Positions 12,901-22,379 are shown, counted from the first letter of the stretch. The stretch is 64,000 bases of DNA from Henricia sp. BOLD:AAB3569 (GCA_037783545.1 JBBELK010000112.1:496001-560000), one strand, 5' to 3'. The notes: generated by a model not told the origin, from the sequence alone. Translations and numbers: made by a program.

Positions 12901-13576
12901 GACGTTGCAAGTGCTTTGCTTAAGTAAAAAAATTACAAAAAATACTCCAGAGACTCTTTGGAGGTGGCTCTAGTGCTGGGGGCTAACTGCATCTCACTCA
13001 GTTAAAGAGCGCGATAAAAACGTACTTAACTCAAACACAATGAGCGGCGATTCGGCGTGTACTCCATTTAAGCCCATCATGCTTTGCGCGATGAGGGTCA
13101 TTATTTGCGTCTAGGCCCCTGGCAGGTTTTAAACATATTATTCGGGACTGGCCAAACCTACTTTTATTCCTATTCATAAATACCTTTTTGTGTAAATTGG
13201 TAAAACTCACCAAAATTAGCTTGCCGTTCTGCCATGTTATGCGATGTACTTCTCTACATACATATACAGCGCGCTTGTTCAAAATGCTGTCCGTGCTGTA
13301 CGCGCACACACACGACAGTGCTTCTAATTTGCTTTTAGGCGCGTGCAGTTTCCGTCTATATGCGCTGACTAGGGCAAGGACACGGTCGTGGGCCAGGCAA
13401 GAAAGTGTTTAGGACTGGCCAGCTGGTCTTTATCGTCCGTTTCAGACCACATGACCAATAGGGATGCGTAAAACCTCATTTGTCTCTTTCATCAGGTGGA
13501 ATACGAACTTTGTGAAGAGTTGGTTGCGCTTCTACCAGCACGCATTGCACAAGTTGTCAGAGAACGAAATTGCTAA
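884..13576 (+). CDS. KIFBP: KIF1-binding protein (KIFBP), C-terminal half, eight exons
   Basis: Eight exons with AG/GT borders and matching phases join into one open frame of 230 residues plus stop: 884-982, 2354-2526, 3716-3799, 7541-7578, 7692-7785, 9580-9636, 11307-11373 and 13496-13576. The product matches what I recall of the C-terminal TPR-like helical part of vertebrate KIFBP (about 620 residues), including VLDGHVSDYIEII, DHSALFKVLASFE, ERRCKMHKRR, EEDVLRPA and the LKNYKFVVDYC block. KIFBP binds kinesin-3 family (KIF1A/KIF1B) and some other kinesin motor domains, and blocks their microtubule binding; in vertebrates it is needed for axon growth. The first half of the gene lies left of the window. 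No stop or frameshift was seen, so the gene appears functional despite introns of up to ~3.7 kb full of repeats. Confidence 0.9.
1020..1160 (+). repeat. tRNA-derived SINE, copy 1
   Basis: The head resembles tRNA: ATGTGGTCGAGTGGCTACGA is like a pol III box A region, followed by CCTAGTATGCAGGAG. The second-promoter region is degraded. The downstream body (CTCGGGGAAGCACCGAGTAT, then AACCAAGTT and AGATAGGGCAAAA) recurs in the copy at 1222-1590. Confidence 0.6.
1222..1590 (+). repeat. tRNA-derived SINE, copy 2, interrupted by insertions
   Basis: The tRNA-like head GGCTGGGTGGTCAAGTGGTT (box A-like) is followed by GTGGGTTAGAGTCCCAC (box B-like), with spacing like a leucine or serine tRNA. The SINE body, clear in copy 1, is split here: it runs to about 1340 and resumes at about 1550 (CAGTGCCAACCAAGTTG). 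The gap holds a small hairpin (GTGTATAAGGGCAC with GTGCCTTATACAC, about 1360-1412) and MITE family B. Confidence 0.65.
1425..1549. repeat. MITE family B, copy 1
   Basis: Terminal inverted repeats TATAGACCGTATCAAATAAC and ATTCGATACTGTCTATA enclose about 125 bp without an ORF. Related copies lie at 8292-8441, 61416-61498 (partial), 61589-61737 and 63893-63980 (partial). The TA-bordered ends fit a Tc1/mariner-type target, which is inference. Confidence 0.75.
1790..2130. repeat. Family K palindromic element, partial copy
   Basis: It shares with 63372-63888 and 43375-43680 the blocks AATGCGCAGCGTACAGTGCG, GTCTAATCTC, GATTAGAAGG, and GCGCATTACAAACCAAACATG, arranged as imperfect inverted repeats around a short loop near 1935-1965. 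No ORF. Confidence 0.6.
2200..2335 (-). repeat. tRNA-derived SINE, minus strand
   Basis: Read on the minus strand, CCAGGTTCGAATCCCGTCCA is a clear tRNA box B (T-arm) sequence. The same head, CTGACCTGGAC...TTGAACC on the plus strand, recurs at 10390-10550. The box A half is poorly conserved. Confidence 0.6.
2354..2526 (+). CDS. KIFBP: KIFBP exon
   Basis: The acceptor TTGTTTTCAG precedes the exon and GTAGTA follows it. It is 173 bp, starting in phase 0 and ending two bases into a codon. It encodes DHSALFKVLASFEVDLERR, then CKMHKRRVDML, ELNPQHFLLVCRQLMYELAE, the best-conserved block of the family. Confidence 0.92.
2541..2700 (+). repeat. tRNA-derived SINE, plus strand
   Basis: GTGGCTGCGCAGTTTGGTGC (box A-like) and TATGGGTTCGAATCCAGG (a near-perfect box B) are followed by a SINE-style body TGCCCTCTGGCAAGGCACTTT. 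It starts 15 bp after a KIFBP exon, so it is intronic. Confidence 0.65.
2701..3715. other. KIFBP intron, no gene seen
   Basis: AT-rich intronic sequence with a GC-richer patch around 3060-3230. No exon, RNA gene or bounded repeat recognised. Confidence 0.5.
3716..3799 (+). CDS. KIFBP: KIFBP exon
   Basis: The acceptor CACTTTCTAG precedes it. I chose the donor CTT|GTAAGT at 3800 over the nearer GTTAAT at 3789, because only this choice keeps the frame into the next exon. It encodes SEMMDLKMAIAESSG...HACNKVNVL, matching the MMDLK-AIA and K-INNL segments of vertebrate KIFBP. Confidence 0.88.
4405..6770. repeat. Foldback element: 2.4 kb inverted repeat
   Basis: The left arm (about 4405-5440) and right arm (about 5758-6770) are reverse complements over roughly 1 kb with only scattered differences. 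The ends read GTAGGAGACCAGCCTGTAGG and its complement, bordered on both sides by TA. The roughly 315 bp centre (5441-5757) is unique. The short ORFs present mirror each other and look non-coding. This is a long-TIR or foldback DNA element inside a KIFBP intron. Confidence 0.85.
6806..7030. repeat. Family G element, single arm
   Basis: Starting at TTACATTTTAGGCCGTCCCG and ending at CCGTGGAAAGACTCA, this reproduces one arm of the palindromic element at 11477-11837. It abuts the right side of the foldback element. Confidence 0.7.
7121..7361. repeat. MITE family C, copy 1
   Basis: The 24 bp terminal inverted repeats begin GGGTCTTTCTATAAATTAGG and end CCTAATTTATAGAAAAACCC. The interior, about 190 bp, holds a shorter palindrome (AAAATGGTTTAAAAGCCATTTT). 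A 245 bp copy in the opposite orientation lies at 46586-46830. Confidence 0.85.
7541..7578 (+). CDS. KIFBP: KIFBP 38 bp exon
   Basis: A very small exon after acceptor CCCATTTCAG, with donor GTGAGT. It encodes IRQSLGYFQEFL and completes the DSL codon across the next intron. It matches the NKSALKYYQLFLDSL segment of vertebrate KIFBP. Automated annotation could easily miss it. Confidence 0.87.
7692..7785 (+). CDS. KIFBP: KIFBP exon
   Basis: Acceptor GTTTTTAG and donor GTGAGT; 94 bp. It encodes SLQDSEKKMPSTLEEDVLRP then ALVAYFCMARL, aligning with the EDVLRPAMLAKFRVARLYGK region of the vertebrate protein. The preceding intron is only 113 bp. Confidence 0.9.
7870..8244. repeat. MITE family D
   Basis: Terminal inverted repeats TGTGACCTGTCACGGCGAAT and TTTCGTCGTGACAGGTCACA bound 375 bp without coding capacity. 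Only one copy was noticed here. Confidence 0.75.
8292..8441. repeat. MITE family B, copy 2
   Basis: A 150 bp copy with ends TATAAACCGTATCGAATAGC and AGCTATTTGATACGGTCTAT. The middle carries GAGGACATGCATGGTTGCAC and TGAACGGTTTAAGTAACAAA, shared with the copy at 61589-61737. Confidence 0.8.
9043..9535. repeat. MITE family A, copy 2 (long form)
   Basis: It has the same ends as 385-618 (GGCGCGAGGTCAAAAT and ATTTTGACCTCGCGCC) but is about 260 bp longer. The extra segment starts after GGCAATGTTCAACC and contains CGTGACTGCCCGAAC; it may be a longer subfamily or an internal insertion. Confidence 0.75.
9580..9636 (+). CDS. KIFBP: KIFBP exon
   Basis: Acceptor TTGTTACCAG and donor GTACAG; 57 bp. It encodes YSKLITPNPEQRIQNLET with split codons at both ends that fit the neighbouring exons. 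Confidence 0.88.
9783..10160. repeat. MITE family E
   Basis: Terminal inverted repeats GGGCCAATTTCATGGAGC and GCACGATGAAATTGGCCC enclose 378 bp. No ORF of interest. Confidence 0.75.
10173..10241. repeat. Small hairpin element
   Basis: GTGTTTCCATTGGACT and AGTCCAATGGAGACAC form the arms of a 69 bp hairpin just after MITE E. Confidence 0.6.
10390..10550 (-). repeat. tRNA-derived SINE, minus strand
   Basis: CTGACCTGGACAGGTTTGAA (complement of a box B) matches the SINE at 2200-2335. The flanking body TTCCGCTTGGAAGAAATTCTC suggests this copy is the longer of the two. Confidence 0.6.
10735..11258. repeat. MITE family F
   Basis: The ends CTGTTTACACTTGATCCCGG and CGGGACCAGTGTAAACACAG are imperfect inverted repeats. 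A second inner match involves GATCCCGGGCTC and GATCCCGAGCTC. About 524 bp, no coding content. Confidence 0.65.
11307..11373 (+). CDS. KIFBP: KIFBP exon
   Basis: Acceptor TTTGTTCAACAG and donor GTCAGT; 67 bp. It encodes LKNYKFVVDYCRSHPEALEK then MQ, corresponding to the EHYKFIVDYCEKHPEAA block of vertebrate KIFBP. Confidence 0.9.
11477..11837. repeat. Family G palindromic element
   Basis: The left arm (GGGTCTTTCCACAATAAAGG onward) and right arm (ending ACCGTGGAAAGACTCA) are reverse complements meeting near 11680-11710 around GTAACCGGGACGG / CCGTCCCGGTTA. A single arm is also present at 6806-7030. Confidence 0.75.
12208..12694. mobile_element. Element with 46 bp inverted repeats around a LINE fragment
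   Basis: 12208-12253 (TTGGGTTTCACTTTCTTGAC ... CCATTACTGT) and 12649-12694 (its complement, ending GTGAAACCCAA) are almost perfect inverted repeats. They enclose a piece of LINE coding sequence and nothing else. This could be a nonautonomous transposon that captured LINE sequence, or an inverted duplication. Confidence 0.7.
12283..12603 (+). pseudogene. LINE ORF2 C-terminal fragment
   Basis: The open frame encodes HHKLRYLDCVKRHLKAASIN followed by WETLASDRTKWW and, after an R/E-rich linker, CQFCGCKITARIGRISHEQAC. The pattern (G-x-x-LRY-D-x-K-x-LK, W-x-x-LA-DR-x-x-W, then C-x2-C...RIG-x-x-SH) is the common C-terminal tail of LINE-encoded endonuclease/reverse transcriptases in animal genomes, normally following the RT domain. 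The endonuclease and RT are absent. It lies in the KIFBP intron between the last two exons, and the frame stays open from 12115. Confidence 0.7.
13496..13576 (+). CDS. KIFBP: KIFBP terminal exon
   Basis: Acceptor TCTCTTTCATCAG, then 26 codons and TAA. It encodes VEYELCEELVALLPARIAQV and VRERNC, aligning with the VELELSKEMVSLLPTKMERF tail of vertebrate KIFBP. A (CATC)n microsatellite begins two bases after the stop codon. Confidence 0.9.
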   Translation: MEYELCEELVALLPARIAQVVRERNC

Positions 13577-14400
13577 GCATCCATCCATCCATCCATCCAA
13601 GTCAGTAAGAACATCAGAGAATGTGTGGTATAGTGCTTATGTGTTGCGAATAAGCAGTATTGTAGTCGAGTCCATCACACGTCTTTTAATCTCAATTGCA
13701 GACAATATTTTAATGAGCATAGTTCCCTAGGATCTTCCCAGCCAAACGTGTGTATTGTGTCTTCCTCAATTGTTTTGAGATCCCACTGTTGTAAGATTTT
13801 ACGTCAACTCAATTATTTTTTGTTTCATCCAGTTATGGCTTTCAATCTTAAAGCTGAAAACAACTTAAAAATACCCTGCTTTGAATCCCAGTGTGGTGAA
13901 TCTCTATTGGGTTAATATGAACTGGAAGGAGACCGTTACTTGCGATGGACTTGGCTACAACACAAAAGTGTCATTAACTTAGCAGACTGTCTGATGTACA
14001 TTTGTCTTGCATAATTCACAGGGTATCACTGTATAAATGCTGAATATATAAAAATGCTGTTTATTGAAGAGAAAAAGAGAAATTTGTATGGTAACCGAAA
14101 ACCCGTCACCAAAGGGGCCCAGGTGGGGCAGGGATGGCCAGGCGCCTGGCGAGCACTTTCCCTGCTGAACTCAAACTACCCTTATAGAGGCAGTATACAT
14201 GATTTACATTAACTTAAAAAAAGTACAAATCTTGTCATCCCACTTCTGCTACCAATTTGTCCCGAGTGTCTTCTGCTATCACTATGAGCAAAAACATGTA
14301 CATGTTCATTGTAACCCCATTGTTAGTAACAATGGTGTGTGCCCAATTTCCATTGTTAGATGTTCATAGTGTAAGGGGCCGTCCATAAAGTACGTAAGCA
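13577..14400 (+). other. Probable KIFBP 3' UTR and downstream spacer
   Basis: This follows the KIFBP stop directly. A (CATC)n run occupies about 13578-13598. I saw no convincing poly(A) signal and no second gene, so the transcript end cannot be placed. Confidence 0.4.
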
Positions 14401-15060
14401 CAAAATGCCGATTTTTTTTTCTTCCGGTGAAAACGGGTTTATCTCGCCCTGGGGTGAGTTAAACCCCGAGTTGAACAGGGAAGATTCACACTTGTGCAAT
14501 GCCATCCCGGGGCGAGTTGAACGGAGAAGATTCACACTTGTGCAACGCCAACCCGGGGCGAGTGATCTAAAAGTGCTGCCCCTGCCATAAATAGTTCAAG
14601 TTTTCCGAAATCATCATAACTTTTCAGCCTCGTTTTACTTTTTTGCTGCTTGTGCCATTTTTTTTTACTACAGAAAAGTACAAAAGTAAATGACGGACGA
14701 TGTAAAAATATCCTCTCAAAACGGAAACTCTGATCTTCACACATACAACATACATGTTCATACGGTACACCGCTGCTACCCAGGGTCCGCTAAAACATGT
14801 ACCTGAACACATTCATTCAGCTGGTAGTATTCATGCAAATTATTAAAAAAACGGTAAAATTTGCGCGCTTTGGCATGACATTTGTAGCTCACAAGCGACA
14901 AGAATCTCAACCTACAGAACTCAACCCTGCTCATTTCACACTCCAGTTTTCAACCCGGGGCGAAAAATTTCAACCCTGGTCTCGAGCAGGGTTGAGTTTA
15001 ACCCGGGTTAAAACCAATCTCAAGGTTGGCGCAGGTTAAAATTTCTCAAGTGCCAACCCC
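14400..15060. repeat. Family H element, copy 1
   Basis: Characterised by GTTGAACAGGGAAGATTCAC and GTGCAACGCCAACCCGGGGC repeats, a central AT-rich part (CTTTTTTGCTGCTTGTGCCA) and a right end rich in CAACCC / ACCCGGGTT (TTTAACCCGGGTTAAAACC). The same elements in opposite order appear at 47060-47850. Its right end is also the repeated junction motif of the tandem array that begins at 14971. Confidence 0.65.
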
Positions 15061-16843
15061 GAGATTTTTCAAGTGTAAAAAGGCATTATGTTGGTAAGCC
15101 TAAACGTATCCGCATGTACATGTCCATTTTATGCTCTGATTATGTATCTGCAGTTACAAACCGTTTTTAAGTGCTACTGATGACTTTTTGGATTTGAGGG
15201 GCATGCTCAAAAACCAATTAATTTTTTCATGTCGGGTATAAAACAGGATGTAACATTTGTCCTACTATATCTATATAATCACCCCTATATCTTTACAGTG
15301 AATCTAAACAGTCCTATTTGTGTTGAACCTTGAATGCACGACTGTCCATAAAATTAGATTATCATGCTAATCTTCATCTGATGATTCTACATCTGCTGTA
15401 TCTCTGTGGATGTTCTTCTGTGTGTGATGATAGATACGGAAGCAGAGGCAGTGAAAAGTTCTCTCGCTCTTCCTGCACCGGATTGTTTCCACATCTAGTG
15501 CTTCGTCCACTTCATTGCAATTGGTCCTGTCAACGGCGCAATAACTTTCCTTTTCTTGGCCTCGGCTGGGGTTAGTGTGGCAGCTTCTGACAAATACCCT
15601 TTTATTCTCTGCTAACTTAATGCCACCCACACATGAGCTGGAACAGAAATGTAGCTATAGTCTGCTGTGAGCTTGAAATCTCCTTGTCCGATGAGGGCTT
15701 TAGTAAAGCTAGCTTCCATTGTCTCTTCAATTGTCATGATGATGCTTGAGAAGTACTCAAGCAAAGTCATTTTTTATCACGATATGAGGTCTCCTTTGTA
15801 ACCTGGTGAAGCCGACGATTAAATCCCTCGGCACCATTTGTGTAGCGTCACTGAGGGACTGGAAAGTTGGCCTTTCTCCTTGCAGATTTAGGAAGTCTTT
15901 TTGCAATGTCCTTGCTTCTGGATTTTTGCCAATGGTATGTGCGGCTTGTGTGGCCAACAGTTTTGCCTGTTGCAATCATCTCCAAGTTTTCAAAATCAGG
16001 CTTGAATGCGCGCAGTTTTTCTTCAAATTCGTCCTGGTCCTCGCAATCTATCAACCCTTCAGGCCCTGCTAATGCCTGCAGAAAATCTTTAGTTTTCTCT
16101 TTGGGAATGTGCAAGTCCTTCCTAAGGTTTTCTTTAAACTTGCGTTAGAAACGATTGCAGCACCGCATTAGGTTTCCATATGGCTTCAAGGCTCTCCATT
16201 GGGCAACCTCATCATCAGTGATGATCGTCACCATATTTGTTAATACTCTTGATAGCTAGATTTGCATGCGCAACATCTTGAACAATAAGTTCATGCACCA
16301 CTATTTGTTTTTTCTTCATGCCGACAATGGGTGTTCCCCATCTTTGTTAATCAGTGATTGGCCGAAAGTGTGAGAGTGGTCACGTAGAAATCCTGCTTCC
16401 CAAATGTCGTGTCTTTCTGCAGAACTGTCCCATTTTCAATAAATTGTTAATTGCCTTTCATGTATGGAGTCTGGAACACTAATGTGATGCCATGTGTTCC
16501 ATGGTGTCCTATAATGGCATCTTCATTTAATTATTTGTTGAAATCCAATATCTCCTGCAAAGAATCTTTGGGCTTGTTGTTGTATCTGATGTTACAGACT
16601 TTAGAGCCGGTTGATGGCATGGATCCTCACACAGTGGGTAATTTTTCTCAGCATTGTAACGGGTCAATCCTGGTTTTTGGTGTGAGATGCCATTCTGTTG
16701 CGGGTACTTTGCGCAAGCCTTCCAAGAAAGGTTTCCCACTGTTTTTGGCATTTCCATGTTTCTGTGGCACAAAATTAACTATTGAAACTGACATGACGTT
16801 GGATGGAAGAGTATACTGCAGAAATGCCACATTGACAGCATTT
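14971..16843 (-). pseudogene. Array unit 1: transposon-like ORF remnant
   Basis: Minus-strand blocks shared by all units include FVPQKHGNAKNSGK, HGITLVFQTPYMKGN, CEDQDEFEEKLRAFKPDFEN, KNPEARTLQKDFLNLQGERP and a tail with CAVDRTNCNEVDEALDVE and a C-R-K-x(2-4)-LHCLC-like pattern. They sit in more than one frame here, so the copy is broken. Confidence 0.6.
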
Positions 16844-18655
16844 CAACCCTGGTCCCGAGCAGGGTTGGGTTTAACCCGGGTTGAAACCAATCTCAAGGTT
16901 GGCACGGGTTGAAATTCCTCAAGTACCAACCCCAAAATTGTTTAAGTGTAAAAGGGCCTTATGTTGGTAAGTCTAAACGTATTCGCACATACATGTACAT
17001 TTTATGCTCTGAATATGTATCTGCAGTTACAAACCGTTTTTAAGTGCTACATGTACTGATGACTTTTTGGATTTGAGGGGCATGCTAAAAAACCAATCAA
17101 TGTTTTCATGTCGGGTATAAACAGGATGTAACATTTGTCCTACTTGAAAACAAATCACCCCTATATCTTTACAGTGAATCTAAAAAGTCCTATTTGTGAT
17201 GAACCTTGAATGCACGACTGTCCATAAAATTAGATTATCATGCTAATGATGTTCTGTGTGTGATGATAGATACGGAAGCAGAGGCAGTGCAAAGTTCTCT
17301 CTTGCACTTCCTGCACAAGATTGTTTCCACAACATCTATATGTACTGCTTCATTCACTTCATTGCAATTGGTCCCGTCAACAGTGCAATAACTATTATTT
17401 TCTTGGCCTCAGCTGGGGTTAGTGTGGCAGCTTCTGACAAATACCTCTCCTTCTCTGCTTGAGTTTAATAATGCCACCCACACATGAGCTGGAACAGAAA
17501 TGTAACTATAGTCTGCTGTGATCCTAACCGATTGGAGCTTTAGTAAAGCGAGCTTCCATTGTCTTCGCAATTGTCATGATGATGCTTGAAAAGTATTCGA
17601 GGAAAGTCATTTTTTTATTATGATATGAGGTCTCCTTCGTAACCCGGTGAAGCCGTCGATTAAATCCCTCGGCACCGTTTGTGTAGCGTCACTGATGGAC
17701 TGGAAAGTTGGCCTTTCTCCTTGCAGATTTAAGAAGTCTTTTTGCAATGTCCTTGCTTCTGGATTTTTGCCAATGGTATGTGCGGCTTGGGTGGCCAACA
17801 GTTTTGCCTGTTGCAATCATCTCCAAGTTTTCAAAATCAGGCTTGAATGCACGCAGTTTTTCTTCAAATTCGTCCTGGTCCTCGCAATCTATCAACCCTT
17901 CAATCTATCAAAATCTTCAGTTTTCTCTTTGGGAATGCGCAAGTCCTTCCTAAGGTATTCTTTAAAATTACGTTAGAAACGATTGCAGCACTGCAGTAAG
18001 TTTCCATATGGCTTCCAGGCTCTCCACAGGGCAACCTCATCATCAGTGAAGATCTTCACCATATATTTTTTACTCTTGATAGCTGGAGTTGCATGCGCAA
18101 CATCTTGAACAATAAGTTCATGCACCATTATTTGTTTTTTCTTCATGCCGACAATGGGTGTTCCCCATCTTTGTTAATCAGTAACTTGTCCAAAAGTGTG
18201 ATAGTGGTTACGTAAAAACCCTGCTTCCCAAATGTCATGTCTGTCTGCAGATAGAACTGTCCCATTTTCAATAAATTTTTAATTGCCTTTCAGTCTGGAA
18301 CAATAATGTAATGCCATGCATTCCATGGTGTCCTATCGTTTAACTCTTCATTGAAATCCAATATCTCATGCAAAGGATCTTTGGGCTTGTTGTTGCATCT
18401 GATGTTATAGATGGACTTTAGAGTCGGTTGATGGCATGGATCCTCACACAGTGGGTCATTTTTCTCAGCATTGTAAAAGGGTCAATCCTGGTTTTTGGTG
18501 TGAGATGCCATTCTGTTGCAGGTGCTTTGCGCAAGCCTTCCAAGAAAAGTTTCCCACTGTTTTTGGCATTTCCATGTTTCTGTGGCACAAAATTAACTAT
18601 TGAAACTGACATGACAATGGATGGAAGAGTATACTGCAGAAATGCCACAGCATTT
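16844..18655 (-). pseudogene. Array unit 2: transposon-like ORF remnant
   Basis: Same block order as unit 1, shorter by about 60 bp: the segment near 17235-17250 lacks the LHLMILHLLYLC-equivalent stretch, and the GPEGLIDC region is partly lost (about 17900). No continuous frame across the unit. Confidence 0.6.
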
Positions 18656-20531
18656 CAACCCTGGTCCCGAGCAGGGTTGAGTTTAACCCGGGTTGAAACC
18701 AATCTCAAGGTTGGTGCGGGGTTGAAATTTCTCAAGTGCCAACCCCGAAATTGTTCAAGTGTAAAAGGGCCTTATGTTAGTACATGTAATTCTAAATGTA
18801 TCCGCACATACATGTACATGTACATTTTATGCTCTGATTATGTATCTGCAGTTACAAACCGTTTTTAAGTGCTACTGATAACGTTTTGGATTTGAGGGGC
18901 ATGCTAAAAAACAATCAATTTGTTCATGTCGGGTATAAACAGGATGTAACATTTGTCCTACTTGAAAAAAATCATCCCTATATCTTTACAGTGAATCTAA
19001 AAAGTCCTATTTGTGATGAACCTTGAATGCACGACTGTCCATACAATTAGATTATCATGCTAATCTTCATCTGATGATTCTACATCTGCTGTATCTCTGT
19101 GGATGTTCTTCTGTGTGTGATGATAGATATGGAAGCAGAGGCAGTGCAAAGTTCTCTCGCACTTCCTGCACCGGATTGTTTCCACATCTAGTGCTTTGTC
19201 CACTTCATTGCAATTGGTCCTGTCAACGGCGCAATAACTTTCCTTTTCTTGGCCTCGGCTGTGGTTAGTGTGGCAGCTTCTGACAAATACCTCTTCTTCT
19301 CTGCTAACTTAATGCCACCCACACATGAGCTGGAACAGAAATGTAGCTATAGTCTGCTGTGATCTTGGGCAATTGGAGCTTTAGTAAAGCTAGCTTCTGT
19401 TGTCTCTTCAATTGTCATGATGATGCTTGAGAAGTATTCAAGCAAAGTCATTTTTTATCACGATATGAGGTCTCCTTCGTAACCCGGTGAAGCCGTCGAT
19501 TAAATCCCTCGGCACCGTTTGTGAAGCGTCACTGATGGACTGGAAAGTTGGCCTTTCTCCTTGCAGATTTTAGAAGTCTTTTTGCAATGTCCTTGCTTCT
19601 GGATATTTGCCAATGGTACTGTATGTGCGGCTTGGGTGGCCTACAGTTTTGCCTGTTGCAATCATCTCCAAGTTTTCAAAATCAGGCTTGAATGCACGCA
19701 GTTTTTCTTCAAATTCGTCCTGGTCCTCGCAATCTATCAACCATTCAGGCCCTGCTGATGCCTGGAGAAAATCTTCAGTTTTCTCTTTGGGAATGCGCAA
19801 GTCCTTCCTAAGGTATTCTTTAAAATTACGTTAGAAACGATTGCAGCACTGCATTAGGTTTCCATATGGCTTCAAGGCTCTCCACTGGGCAACCTCATCA
19901 TCAGTGATGATGGTCACCATATTTTTTTACTCTTGATAGCTGGAGTTGCATGCACAACATCTTGAACAATAAGTTCTTGCACCATTGCCTTTTTTATGAA
20001 GGCAATGGGTGTTCCCCCATCTTTGTTTATCAGTGACTTGTCCAAAAGTGTGGTAGTGATCACGTAGAAACCCTGCTTCCCAAATGTCGTGTCTGTCTGC
20101 AGATAGAACTGTCCCATTTTCAATAAATTTTGAATTGCCTTTCATGTATGGAGTCTGGAACACTAATGTAATGCCATGCATTCCATGGTGTCCTATAATG
20201 GCATCTTTGTTTAACTCTTCATTGAAATCCAATATCTCATGCAAAGGATCTTTGGGCTTGTTGTTGCATCTGATGTTATAGATGGACTTTAGATTCGGTT
20301 GATGGCATGGATCCTCACACAGTGGGTCATTTTTCTCAGCATTGTAAAGGGTCAATCCTGGTATTTGGTATGAGATGCCATTCTGTTGCGGGTGTTTTGC
20401 GCAAGCCTTCCAAGAAAAGTTTCCCACTGTTTTTGGCATTTCCATGTTTCTGTGGCACAAAATTAACTATTGAAACTGACATGACGTTGGATGGAAGAGT
20501 ATACTGCAGAAATGCCACATTGACAGCATGT
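18656..20531 (-). pseudogene. Array unit 3: transposon-like ORF remnant
   Basis: It retains the longest minus-strand frame of units 1-3 at the gene-proximal end (19927-20460, 177 codons), encoding CHRNMEMPKTVGNFSWKACA and downstream NEELNKDAIIGHHGMHGITL. A TDTTFGKQGFYVITTTLL block at about 20050-20100 resembles the first aspartate motif (D-x-TF) of MULE-like DDE transposases; that assignment is tentative. Confidence 0.6.
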
Positions 20532-22364
20532 CAACCCTGGTCCCGAGCAGGGTTGAGGTTGGCGCGGGGTTGAAATTTCTCAAGTGCCAACCCGGAGATT
20601 TTTCAAGTGTAAAAGGGCCTTATGTTGGTAAGTCTAAACGTATCCGCATGTACATGTACATGTTCATTCTATGCTCTGATTATGTATCTGCAGTTACAAA
20701 CTGTTTTTAAGTGCTACTGATAACTTTTTGGATTTGAGGGGCATGCTAAAAAAAACAATCACTATTTTAATGTCGGGTATAAACAGGATGTAACATTTGT
20801 CCTACTTGAAAAAAATCACCCCTATATCTTTACAGTGAATCTAAAAAGTCCTATTTGTGATGAACCTTGAATGCACGACTGTCCATAAAATTAGATTAAC
20901 ATGCTAATCTTCATCTGATGATTCTACATCTGCTGTATCTCTGTGGATGTTCTTCTGTGTGTGATAATAGATGCAGAGGCAGTGCAAAGTTTTCTTGCAC
21001 TTCCTGCACCGGATTGTTTCCACATCTAGTGCTTCGTCCACTTCATTGCAGTTGGTCCTGTCAACGGCGCAATAACTTTCCTTTTCTTGGCCTCGGCTGG
21101 GGTTAGTGTGGCAGCTTCTGACAAATACCTCTTCTTCTCTGCTAACTTAATGCCACCCACACATGAGCTGGAACAGAAATGTAGCTATAGTCTGCTGTCG
21201 GCTTGAAATCGCCTTGTCCGATGAGGGCTCTAGTAAAGCTAGCTTCTATTGTCTCTTCAATTGTCATGATGATGCTTGAGAAGTACTCGAGCAAAGTCAT
21301 TTTTTATCACGATATGAAGTCTCCTTCGTAACCCGTTGAAGTCGGCAATTAAATCCCACAGCACCGTTTGTGTAACGTCACTGATGGACTGGAAAGTTGG
21401 CCTTTCTCCTTGCAGATTTAAGAAGTCTTTTTGCAATGTCCTTGCTTCTGGATTTTTGCCAATGGTATGCGCGGCTTGGGTGGCCAACAGTTTTGCCTGT
21501 TGCAATCATCTCCAAGTTTTCAAAATCAGGCTTGAATGCACACAGTTTTTCTTCAAATTCGTTCTGGTCCTCGCAATCTATCAACCCTTCAGGCCCTGAT
21601 AATGCCTGCAGAAAATCTTCAGTTTTCTCTTTGGGAATGCGCAAGTCCTTCCTAAGGTATTCTTTAAAATTACGTTAGAAACGATTGCAGCACCGCATTA
21701 GGTTTCCATATGGCTTCAAGGCTCTCCATTGGGCAACCTCATCAGTGATGATCGTCACCATATTTTTTTTACTCTTGATAGCTGGATTTGCATGCACAAC
21801 ATCTTGAACAATAAGTTCTTACACCATTGCATTTTTTGTTATGAAGGCAATGGGTGTTCCCCATCTTTGTTTATCAGTGACTTGTCCAAAAGTGTGGTAG
21901 TGGTCACGTAGAAATCCTGCTTCACAAATGTCGTTTCTGTCTGCAGAACTGTCCCATTTTCAATGAATTTTGAATTGCCTTTCATGTATGGAGTCTGGAA
22001 CACTAATGTGATGCCATGTGTGCCATGGTGTCCTATAATGGCATCTTCATTTAATTTTTTGTTGAAATCCAATATCTCCTGCAAAGGATCTTTGGGCTTG
22101 TTGCATCTGATGTTATAGATGGACTTTAGAGTCGGTTGATGGCATGGATCCTCACACAGTGGGTCATTTTGCCAGCATTGTAAAGGGTCAATCCTGGTTT
22201 TTGGTGTGAGATGCCATTCTGTTGCGGGTGCTTTGCGCAAGCCTTCCAAGAAAGGTTTCCCACTGTTCTTGGCATTTCCATGTTTTTGTGGCACAAAATT
22301 AACTATTGAAACTGACATGACTTTGGATGGAAGAGTATACTGCAGAAATGCCACATTGGCAGCA
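20532..22364 (-). pseudogene. Array unit 4: transposon-like ORF remnant adjoining 5' part
   Basis: This unit joins the single-copy 5' region, so its frame opens with MSDMNGNAANVAFLQYTLPS (22384 downward, 181 codons). It continues through PATEWHLTPKTRIDPLQCW, GHHGTHGITLVFQTPYMKGN and TETTFVKQDFYVTTTTLL. The remaining blocks lie in other frames. It is the copy closest to the ancestral gene layout. Confidence 0.6.
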
Positions 22365-22379
22365 TTGCCATTCATGTCG

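Larger units (their letters stand above)
14971..22364 (-). repeat. Tandem array of four ~1.85 kb units
   Basis: Four direct copies begin with CAACCCTGGTC at 14971, 16844, 18656 and 20532, giving lengths of about 1873, 1812, 1876 and 1833 bp. Each begins with the AACCCGGGTT-rich motif, then carries on the minus strand the C-terminal two thirds of an unrecognised transposon-like protein. Copies differ by small indels and substitutions, so the array is not brand new. The unit repeats part of a gene only; the gene's 5' portion at 22380-22960 is single copy. Confidence 0.85.

Noticed and set aside
13578-13598. CRISPR-like or regulatory array at the CATC repeat
   Set aside because: It is a simple tetranucleotide microsatellite in the probable 3' UTR of an animal gene.
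15806-21678. Plus-strand ORFs of 80-110 codons repeated in each array unit
   Set aside because: They oppose the minus-strand frames that carry the acidic, transposon-like protein; the plus-strand translations are C/S/F-rich shadows.
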